From contig NZ_JAUEPM010000011.1 of the NCBI RefSeq assembly GCF_030406385.1, positions 1 to 64,000 of the forward strand: 64,000 nt of DNA. Direction: 5' to 3'. Under the pieces are notes generated by a model. That model did no database searches. It worked only from the letters and a program-made list of their open reading frames with translations, and was not told where the DNA came from. The stretch's first letter is position 1. Each line of letters starts with the position of its first letter. The translations under genes and the position numbers were made by a program. Source of the stretch: Microbacterium oryzae. GTDB taxonomy: Bacteria > Actinomycetota > Actinomycetes > Actinomycetales > Microbacteriaceae. This document shows positions 8,474-14,186 of this stretch, one piece after another.

Positions 8474-8893
8474 ATGGATCTCAGAGTCGCCGCGTACGCC
8501 GTCATCGTCGACGACCAGGATCGTGTGCTGCTCTCGCGCTGGATCGAGGGATCGAAGCCCGCGTGGACTCTTCCCGGCGGCGGCATGGACCCGGGGGAGC
8601 ACCCCGAGCACACCTGCCGCCGCGAGGTGCGCGAGGAGACGGGCTACGAGGTGGCTCTCGGCGGCGTCCTCGGCGTCGACTCCGCCGTGATCCCCGCACG
8701 GAAGCGGCTCTCGGGCGCAGGCGACCTCCAGGCCCTGCGGATCGTCTACCGCGCGACGATCGCCGGGGGGTCGCTCGCCTACGAGATCGACGGCTCCACC
8801 GACATGGCCGAGTGGATCCCGCTGTCGCGGGTGCGGTCGATCGAGCGCGTCTCGCTCGTCGACACGGCGCTGCGGATGGCGGGGCTGCTGTGA
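8474..8893 (+). CDS. Nudix hydrolase
   Basis: A 139-residue protein with a full Nudix box, [18 protein letters not shown] followed by REETGYEV (Gx5Ex7REUxEExGU), within residues 36-60. The two glutamates of EE coordinate the metal for hydrolysis of a nucleoside diphosphate linked to another group. The chain begins [20 protein letters not shown], typical of the fold, and is a normal length for a single-domain member. It starts nine bases after the exporter gene and ends just before aroQ, so cotranscription is likely. The substrate is not predictable. Confidence 0.92.
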   Translation: MDLRVAAYAVIVDDQDRVLLSRWIEGSKPAWTLPGGGMDPGEHPEHTCRREVREETGYEVALGGVLGVDSAVIPARKRLSGAGDLQALRIVYRATIAGGSLAYEIDGSTDMAEWIPLSRVRSIERVSLVDTALRMAGLL

Positions 8894-8907
8894 GAGAGGA
8901 ACGCCCC

Positions 8908-9348
8908 GTGCACAACCGGATCCTGCTCGTCAACGGACCGAACCTCAACCTCCTCGGTACCCGCGAGCCGGAGGTCTACGGCTCGGACACGCTCGACGAT
9001 GTCGTCTCCCGGGTGGAGCGCACCGCGTCGGAGTTCGGCTTCGCCGTGCGCGCGGTGCAGAGCAATCACGAGGGCGCTCTCATCGACGCCATCCAGGCCG
9101 CGCGCGAGGACTGCGATGCCGTGGTGATCAACCCCGGCGCCTTCACTCACACGTCGGTGGCGCTGCGCGACGCGCTCACCGGCGTGCACCTGCCGTTCGT
9201 CGAGGTGCACATCTCCAACGTGCACGCTCGCGAGCCGTTCCGGCACCACTCGTACCTCTCCGACGTGGCGAGCTGCGTCATCGTCGGGGCCGGGGTGCAG
9301 GGTTACGTCTTCGCCGTCCAGCGGATCGCGGCGCTGCTCGCGAGCTGA
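8908..9348 (+). CDS. aroQ: Type II 3-dehydroquinate dehydratase
   Basis: A 146-residue AroQ. It dehydrates 3-dehydroquinate to 3-dehydroshikimate in the shikimate pathway. All family landmarks are visible: [17 protein letters not shown] near the N-terminus (with the catalytic lid Tyr and Arg), [29 protein letters not shown] and [17 protein letters not shown] with the catalytic His. The length matches the 140-150 residues of the family. The GTG at 8908 has GAGAGGA seven bases upstream and fits the N-terminus. Unusually for a biosynthetic gene it is not beside other aro genes. It is convergent with the YbaK-type gene, with only two bases between the stops. Confidence 0.95.
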   Translation: MHNRILLVNGPNLNLLGTREPEVYGSDTLDDVVSRVERTASEFGFAVRAVQSNHEGALIDAIQAAREDCDAVVINPGAFTHTSVALRDALTGVHLPFVEVHISNVHAREPFRHHSYLSDVASCVIVGAGVQGYVFAVQRIAALLAS

Positions 9349-9350
9349 GA

Positions 9351-9860
9351 TCAGCGGATGGCGGCGATCGGATCGGTGATGTCGGCGACGGTGGCGCCGT
9401 AGGCCGCGATCAGGGCGTCGGCGTCGACATAGAGGGTGTGACCGGGGGCTCCCGCACCCATGGAGACGCGCTTCCCGACCATCCGGACGTCGGCATAGAC
9501 AGGCCAGTCGTGCGTCGAGCCGAGCGGCACGATGGTGCCCCGCTCGTAGCCGGTCGCGGCGAGGGCCAGCGGCGGCTCGGGCAGGCGCAGCTTGTTGACG
9601 CCGACCACCGAGCGGAGTTTGCCCCACGAGATCGCACGGTCTCCCGGCACGAGGGCGAAGTAGTACTGGTCGCCCTTGCCCTTCACGACGAGCGTCTTGA
9701 CGATGTCGGAGGGCGCGATGCCGCGCAGCGCCGCCGCCTCCTCGAGGGAGCCGGCGGCCGGCGACGCCTGCACGTCGATGTCCAGGCCGCGCGTGTGGGC
9801 GGCCTCGCGCACGCGGCGCGTGGCGTCGTCGGCGGTCATCGCGAAGTCAGCTCGAGCCAT
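9351..9860 (-). CDS. YbaK/EbsC-type aminoacyl-tRNA deacylase
   Basis: A 169-residue single-domain protein of the YbaK/ProX editing superfamily, which hydrolyses mischarged aminoacyl-tRNA in trans. Visible family signatures are the lysine-containing IVKTLVVKGKGDQYYFALVPGDRAIS, the central KLRSVVGVNKLRLPEP and the GSTHDWPVYADV segment leading to a C-terminal GHTLYVDADAL. An alternative ATG seven codons downstream exists; neither has a strong ribosome site. It is convergent with aroQ. Specificity (Cys-tRNA-Pro or other) is not decided by the sequence. Confidence 0.88.
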   Translation of the reverse strand: MARADFAMTADDATRRVREAAHTRGLDIDVQASPAAGSLEEAAALRGIAPSDIVKTLVVKGKGDQYYFALVPGDRAISWGKLRSVVGVNKLRLPEPPLALAATGYERGTIVPLGSTHDWPVYADVRMVGKRVSMGAGAPGHTLYVDADALIAAYGATVADITDPIAAIR

Positions 9861-9879
9861 CCGGGCGCGCGCCTTCGGC

Positions 9880-9955
9880 CAGACGATGTCGTCTCACCGG
9901 AGGGACACGGCCGGATTCGGCGTCGCGTGTCGGTTCGGTGAGACGACATCGTCTG
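9880..9955. repeat. Long inverted repeat with perfect 20-bp arms
   Basis: CAGACGATGTCGTCTCACCG at 9880-9899 is repeated as an exact inverted copy at 9936-9955. Inside the 36-bp spacer GACACG (9904-9909) pairs with CGTGTC (9926-9931), extending the possible stem. Each arm also carries its own near-palindrome AGACGA-TG-TCGTCT. It sits between two minus-strand genes and may be a terminator for 9978-10505 or an extragenic palindromic element. Confidence 0.8.
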
Positions 9956-9977
9956 ATGCGGGAAGGGCGCGGCGCGC

Positions 9978-10505
9978 TCAGGCGTCGGGCGCGGCCAGCG
10001 GGTCGTCCGCCACCCACAGCTCGTCGTCGGCACGCAGCGTCTGCCACGCGGCGTAGAGCACGCCGACGGCCGCGCCGATGCCGAGGATGAAGGCGATGAC
10101 CGGACCGGCGCTCGACTTCTTCTTCGGCGGCGGGACGGGAGCCGAGCCGAGGTGGGCGAGCTTCGCACGGGTGCCGGCCGAAGCGTCCCAGGCGGAGAGC
10201 GCCTTGCCTGCGACGGTGCCGGTGACCGGCAGCAGCGAGAGCTGAACGAACTTCTTCGAGGCGCTCATGCTGCGATCGACGTAGGGGCGCGCGCGGTCCA
10301 CGTAGGGTCCGACGTGCTCGTGGTACTTCTCCTCGACCGTCGGGGCGACCTGCTGCCGTCCGAACGTCTCGAGCTGGCGACCCGCCTGCTTGGCGAGCTC
10401 TGCAGCGCTGGCGGCGACGACCTGCTGTGCCTCCCAGACATGCGCCGCGGACTGCTGGAGCTTCTTGAGCTCCTTCTTCTGCTTTTTGCTGAGGTCGAGG
10501 CTCAC
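9978..10505 (-). CDS. Hypothetical membrane-anchored protein
   Basis: A 175-residue protein that I do not recognise. The N-terminus is charged and probably coiled coil (LDLSKKQKKELKKLQQSAAH), followed by an Ala-rich helical region and a PYVDRARPYVDRSM repeat. The C-terminal third has a Pro/Lys linker (PVPPPKKKSS) and one membrane helix (AGPVIAFILGIGAAVGVLYAAW) with a short acidic tail, so it looks tail-anchored. The GTG at 10505 is preferred over an ATG 13 codons upstream because GGGAGGG lies just before it. It is divergent from ppiA. Similar small proteins occur in Microbacteriaceae beside ppiA in my recollection; the role is unknown. Confidence 0.75.
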   Translation of the reverse strand: MSLDLSKKQKKELKKLQQSAAHVWEAQQVVAASAAELAKQAGRQLETFGRQQVAPTVEEKYHEHVGPYVDRARPYVDRSMSASKKFVQLSLLPVTGTVAGKALSAWDASAGTRAKLAHLGSAPVPPPKKKSSAGPVIAFILGIGAAVGVLYAAWQTLRADDELWVADDPLAAPDA

Positions 10506-10602
10506 GTGTGCCCTCCCGCGTCGATGGGGTCTGCTTTCGACCATCCTGCCAGATGCCGTCGCGGATCAGCTCCGCCCTTGCGGACTCTGCGAGAATGTGC
10601 CC

Positions 10603-11160
10603 ATGACTCAGCACACCGCCGTCGCGACCATCCACACCAACCACGGCGACATCGTGGTCAACCTCTTCGGCGACCACGCGCCCAAGACCGTCGAGAACTT
10701 CGTCGGCCTGGCCGACGGCTCGAAGGAGTGGACCGACCCCCGCACGGGCAAGCCCGGTGAGGGAGCGCTCTACCAGGACGTCATCTTCCACCGCATCATC
10801 CCGAACTTCATGATCCAGGGCGGCGACCCCCTCGGTCAGGGCGTCGGCGGCCCCGGCTACCAGTTCGACGACGAGATCCACCCGGAGCTCGACTTCAACG
10901 CTCCCTACAAGCTCGCCATGGCGAACGCCGGCAAGCGCCCGAATGCGATCACGGGCAAGATGAGCGGCACCAACGGCTCGCAGTTCTTCATCACCACCGA
11001 CCCCACGCCGTGGCTGCAGGGCAAGCACACGATCTTCGGCGAGGTCGCCGACGACGCCTCGCGCGCGGTCGTCGACGCGATCGCCGCGGTTCCGACCGGC
11101 GCCGGCGACCGTCCTCGCCAGGACGTCGTCATCTCGTCGATCGACATCGCGTCGGTCTGA
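10603..11160 (+). CDS. ppiA: Cyclophilin-type peptidyl-prolyl cis-trans isomerase
   Basis: A 185-residue cytoplasmic cyclophilin that speeds proline isomerisation during protein folding. Landmarks are VFHRIIP-like VIFHRIIPNFMIQGGDP (catalytic Arg), GKMSGTNGSQFFIT (substrate-groove residues) and KHTIFGEVADD. There is no signal peptide. Its place between the tRNA-Ile/Ala pair and the crgA-pknB cluster is the ancestral actinobacterial order (as for ppiA in Mycobacterium tuberculosis), which supports both identity and an origin-proximal location. It ends four bases before the rhomboid GTG, so the two genes form an operon. Confidence 0.95.
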   Translation: MTQHTAVATIHTNHGDIVVNLFGDHAPKTVENFVGLADGSKEWTDPRTGKPGEGALYQDVIFHRIIPNFMIQGGDPLGQGVGGPGYQFDDEIHPELDFNAPYKLAMANAGKRPNAITGKMSGTNGSQFFITTDPTPWLQGKHTIFGEVADDASRAVVDAIAAVPTGAGDRPRQDVVISSIDIASV

Positions 11161-11164
11161 CGGC

Positions 11165-12064
11165 GTGACCACCGCCGGCCGTCCTCGCAACACGGACGAC
11201 TTCTGCTATCGGCATCCCGATCGGCAGAGCTTCGTCCTGTGTCAGCGGTGTCTGCGCACCATCTGCGCGGAGTGCCAGACGCAGGGGCCGGTCGGCGTGG
11301 TCTGCCCCGAGTGCATGAAGGAGCAGCGGAAGAGCCGCACGAGCGCCCAGCGACGCGCTGAGCGCCGCTGGGGGAGCCGGTCCGTCTCGGCCGTCGGCGG
11401 CCGCCCGCGCGCGATGGGATGGATCGCAGGCGTCACCGCCGCGGTCTACCTCCTGCAGATGCTCGACACCTACGCGCTCGGCGGCGCCCTCGGCGTGCAG
11501 TACTGGCTGATGTTCTATGCGCCCGCGCTGTACCCCGACCTCACGGCCGTGTTCCAGCCGTGGCGGCTCGCCACGGTGGCGCTCGTGCACGGCGGCTTCT
11601 GGCACGTGGGGCTCAACCTGCTGTCGCTCTGGATGATCGGGCGCATTTTGGAGCCGATCATCGGCACCGCGCGCTTCCTCGCCGTGTACGCCCTGTCCAC
11701 GATCGGCGGTTCCGTCGCCGTGGCGCTCCTCGCCTTCTCCACACCCGTCGTCGGCGCCTCCGGAGCGGTGTTCGGGCTCCTCGGCGTCCTGCTCGTGATC
11801 GGTCGGCACCTCGGCGGCGACATCCGCGGCATTCTCGTCGTGCTCGGGATCAACCTCGTCATCGGGTTCGTGCCGGGGTTCAACGTCTCCTGGCAGGCGC
11901 ACGTGGGCGGGCTCGTGACCGGCCTCATCGTGGGGCTCATCCTCTCGCGCGCCAGCGAGCGCAGCCGACGCGGGCTCCGCATCGCGCTGCTGTCCCTCGT
12001 CCTCGTGGGGCTCCTCGCGCTGCTGGCGCTCCCGCCGGTGCTGCATCCCGCCGCGTTCGCCTGA
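11165..12064 (+). CDS. Rhomboid-family intramembrane serine protease with N-terminal zinc finger
   Basis: A 299-residue protein. Residues 13-52 contain a B-box-like zinc finger (CYRHPDRQSFVLCQRCLRTI then CAEC, CPEC). From about residue 85 there are six or seven membrane helices. The catalytic dyad is Ser199 in VVGASGAVFG and His246 in SWQAHVGGL; the HGGFWHVGLNLLSLW segment supplies the conserved H-x-x-x-N. Rhomboids cut membrane proteins within the bilayer. The GTG start follows ppiA by four bases. A strong hairpin terminates the unit at 12081. Confidence 0.94.
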   Translation: MTTAGRPRNTDDFCYRHPDRQSFVLCQRCLRTICAECQTQGPVGVVCPECMKEQRKSRTSAQRRAERRWGSRSVSAVGGRPRAMGWIAGVTAAVYLLQMLDTYALGGALGVQYWLMFYAPALYPDLTAVFQPWRLATVALVHGGFWHVGLNLLSLWMIGRILEPIIGTARFLAVYALSTIGGSVAVALLAFSTPVVGASGAVFGLLGVLLVIGRHLGGDIRGILVVLGINLVIGFVPGFNVSWQAHVGGLVTGLIVGLILSRASERSRRGLRIALLSLVLVGLLALLALPPVLHPAAFA

Positions 12065-12080
12065 CCAGCGCCATCCTTCA

Positions 12081-12107
12081 AGGGCCGGACCCGCTGGGTC
12101 CGGCCCT
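12081..12107 (+). terminator. Terminator of the ppiA-rhomboid unit
   Basis: AGGGCCGGACCC (12081-12092) pairs perfectly with the arm at 12096-12107 around the loop GCT. It lies 17 bases after the rhomboid stop. No T tract follows. Confidence 0.7.
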
Positions 12108-12125
12108 CTGTCGTCCTCGGGTGAG

Positions 12126-12310
12126 TTCTCCACAGGTTCTCCACAGCTGTGGGAAGGTTCTCCACGGTTAACCGGACGTTCTGCACGGGCTCTCCACCGG
12201 GTTCTCCACCTGATTCCCCCACTTCTCCACCGAGTTATCCACAGTGTTATCCCCACTTGGGGATGAATTACACGACTGTTGTTCACAGCTGTGGGCGGTT
12301 CTGGGGATGA
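12126..12310. other. DnaA-box-like array (about 12-14 sites) in a gene-free stretch
   Basis: The 362-bp gap 12065-12426 is filled by 9-mers close to the DnaA box TTATCCACA. Plus-strand sites start at 12126 and 12137 (TTCTCCACA), 12158 (TTCTCCACG), 12179 (TTCTGCACG), 12190 (CTCTCCACC), 12202 and 12223 (TTCTCCACC), 12235 (TTATCCACA, exact consensus), 12247 (TTATCCCCA) and 12279 (TTGTTCACA). Minus-strand TCATCCCCA sites lie at 12258 and 12302, and a weaker one at 12148. Starts are separated by 11, 21, 21, 11, 12, 21, 12 and 12 bp, i.e. whole helical turns on one face. The most AT-rich bases lie at 12255-12290, at one end of the array. This is the pattern of an origin or of a DnaA-binding reservoir; which one is not decided. 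Confidence 0.65.
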
Positions 12311-12318
12311 ACTACACG
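12258..12318. repeat. Direct repeat pair at the edge of the DnaA-box array
   Basis: TGGGGATGAATTACACG (12258-12274) recurs as TGGGGATGAACTACACG (12302-12318), one mismatch, exactly 44 bp apart (four helical turns). Each copy begins with a minus-strand DnaA-like box. Between them lies TTCACAGCTGTGGG, a partial palindrome that pairs two half boxes. Confidence 0.6.
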
Positions 12319-12426
12319 GTTGTCATTCGCCCGCGGATCCCGTGAGACCCCTCAGATGCTCCCTCCCGCTCTCCTGTGGCAAACCTCGTTGGCGTAGGCT
12401 CGCCCTCGAGCGCGAAAGGATCTGCA

Positions 12427-13011
12427 ATGACCGACACGCTGCAGCGCGGCCCCGACCACGACTCCCCTCGGCGCGCCAGGCGCACCGCGAAGAAGCGTCG
12501 TGGCGCGTGGACCGCGGTCCTCACGATCTTCGGCGTCCTGCTCCTCGTGGGGGGAGTGGCGATCGGCGCCTCGACCCTCCTGGCTCCGCAGGCCGTCGAG
12601 CATGCCTACGGCACCGTCAAGGTCGGTGTGGCCGAGAAGGTGCAGGAGGTGCAGGAGGAGGTCTTCGAGGAGCTCCCCAGCGTGAAGAAGGGCGCCTCCG
12701 GCGGCAAGACCGAGCTCGACTGGTGCGACGGCACGTTCACCGAGATGCTCTCGTACGAGCGCGAGGGCGTCCCACCGGTGTGGGCGGCCCACAACAACTG
12801 CGGTGGCGACGTGATCCTCCCCTGGGAGAAGGGCCAGCGCCTGCGCATCGACGGCAGCGATCAGGTCTACGAGATCGTGGACATCCGCTACACCTCGAAG
12901 ATCTGGTCCTCGACCGCCGACCTCGTCGGCCTGCAGGGCGAGTTCGCGCTGCAGTCCTGCTTCTACGGCGAGGACCGGATGAAGTTCATCGGCCTCGAGC
13001 CCGTGGAGTAG
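12427..13011 (+). CDS. Sortase-like membrane protein
   Basis: A 194-residue protein with a basic N-terminus (HDSPRRARRTAKKRR), one membrane helix (about 27-50) and an extracytoplasmic domain. That domain holds the order His122 (WAAHNNCGG), a beta-rich stretch, Cys178 (FALQSC) and Arg184 (EDRMKFIGL), which matches the His-Cys-Arg triad and strand pattern of sortases, although the usual TLxTC is LQSC. In Streptomyces class E sortase genes lie beside crgA/pknB, the same neighbourhood as here. AAAGGA precedes the ATG at 12427. A coiled-coil-like segment (VAEKVQEVQEEVFEEL) links membrane and domain. Function as a transpeptidase is likely but unproven. The last 49 bp overlap the convergent MFS gene. 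Confidence 0.68.
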   Translation: MTDTLQRGPDHDSPRRARRTAKKRRGAWTAVLTIFGVLLLVGGVAIGASTLLAPQAVEHAYGTVKVGVAEKVQEVQEEVFEELPSVKKGASGGKTELDWCDGTFTEMLSYEREGVPPVWAAHNNCGGDVILPWEKGQRLRIDGSDQVYEIVDIRYTSKIWSSTADLVGLQGEFALQSCFYGEDRMKFIGLEPVE

Positions 13012-14186
13012 CGCAACCACGGCAGCGCGCCGAGGCACGCCAGCACGGGTATCGCGAGCAGCACATACATCGTGCCGTAGGAGTCGAGCAGCCACGGTTC
13101 CGATCGCGGCAGGAGCAGCGCCCCGGCGAGGAGCGGTGCGACAACCGGCGCGAGCGTGTTCGCGACATTGAAGATCCCGAGCCCGAAGGCCGATGACTCC
13201 GGCGGCAACGCCGCCTGAACGAGCGAGCGCGTCGCGGTGTAGCCTGCTCCGATGCCGACGCCGGCGACGGCGGTCGCGACGAGGAACGGTCCGATCGCTG
13301 TGGCCAGGCCGCGGCCCACCATCGCCGCCGCGAGCAGCACGAGCCCGACGGCGAGGATGCTGCGGGGATCGGCCCTCGCCAGCGGGCTCGACGCGATGAG
13401 GGCGGCGGTCGCCGCGACTCCGACCGCGCCCAGCAGCGTGGCCAGCGAGACGAGGCGCACGGCCTCGACCTCCGGCAGCCGCCACCGGTCGAGGAAGAGA
13501 TACAGCCCGAAGGTGAGACCGGCCGCGAGTTCCACCGACAGCACGAAGCGGACGAGAGCTGCGGCGAGGAAGGGGCGCGTCAGCACGGGCCGAATGGCAG
13601 GACGCACGTGACCGGTTCGACTGGCGGGGCCGTCGTCGTCCGGCAGGCGGCGAGCGATGAGCAGGATGGCCACGGCCGCGACGGCGGGGACGGCCAGGAT
13701 CATGCCGGTGACGCTGTGCGGGAGGAGCGCCGCGAGGGCGAGTCCGGGGAGCGCGCCGATGATGGACGCCGCGGAGAAGACGCCGGCCGCACGCGTGCGG
13801 TTCTGCGGGGTGAGGTGGGCGGAGAGGAGCCCGTTGATGGCACCGAAGCACGCGTTGTAGGCGGCCTGCGCGAGCATCCATGCCGCCGCCAGCCAGACGG
13901 CGTCCGCCGCGAACACGACGGCGGCCGAGGCGAGGAGACCGGCCACCGCACCGCCCGCCAGCCAGACCCGTCGACCGACGCGGCTGCGGTCGGCGGCCCA
14001 GCCGAACAGTGGATTGGCGACCATCGCCGTGGCGGAGCCGGCCGCGACGACCATGGCGAGAGCGGGCGGCGCGGCGTCCGCTCCCACGAGGCTCCGCACG
14101 AGGATGGAGAGCCCCACCACGGCGGGCGCGGTGAGCGAGCCGAGCACCGCGCATTGTGCGAGCGCGAGCAGGAGGATGCGCCTCAC
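12963..14186 (-). CDS. Major facilitator superfamily transporter
   Basis: A 407-residue protein with about twelve hydrophobic helices. The loop-2/3 motif of the superfamily is present as NPLFGWAADRSRVGRRVW, with a related GAVG and NRTRAAGVFSAASIIGALPG in the middle. It resembles sugar-efflux/SotB-like or drug-efflux MFS proteins in general layout; the substrate is not predictable. Its start overlaps the stop of the LuxR gene by four bases, so the regulator and transporter are coupled. Its 3' end overlaps the sortase-like gene on the other strand by 49 bp. Confidence 0.92.
   Translation of the reverse strand: MRRILLLALAQCAVLGSLTAPAVVGLSILVRSLVGADAAPPALAMVVAAGSATAMVANPLFGWAADRSRVGRRVWLAGGAVAGLLASAAVVFAADAVWLAAAWMLAQAAYNACFGAINGLLSAHLTPQNRTRAAGVFSAASIIGALPGLALAALLPHSVTGMILAVPAVAAVAILLIARRLPDDDGPASRTGHVRPAIRPVLTRPFLAAALVRFVLSVELAAGLTFGLYLFLDRWRLPEVEAVRLVSLATLLGAVGVAATAALIASSPLARADPRSILAVGLVLLAAAMVGRGLATAIGPFLVATAVAGVGIGAGYTATRSLVQAALPPESSAFGLGIFNVANTLAPVVAPLLAGALLLPRSEPWLLDSYGTMYVLLAIPVLACLGALPWLRYSTGSRPMNFIRSSP

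Noticed and set aside
9883..9896. LexA/SOS box in AGACGATGTCGTCT
   Set aside because: It does not match the actinobacterial SOS consensus and occurs as part of a longer exact inverted repeat.
12126..12310. CRISPR array
   Set aside because: Repeat units are only 9 bp, spaced at 11-21 bp, and match DnaA boxes.
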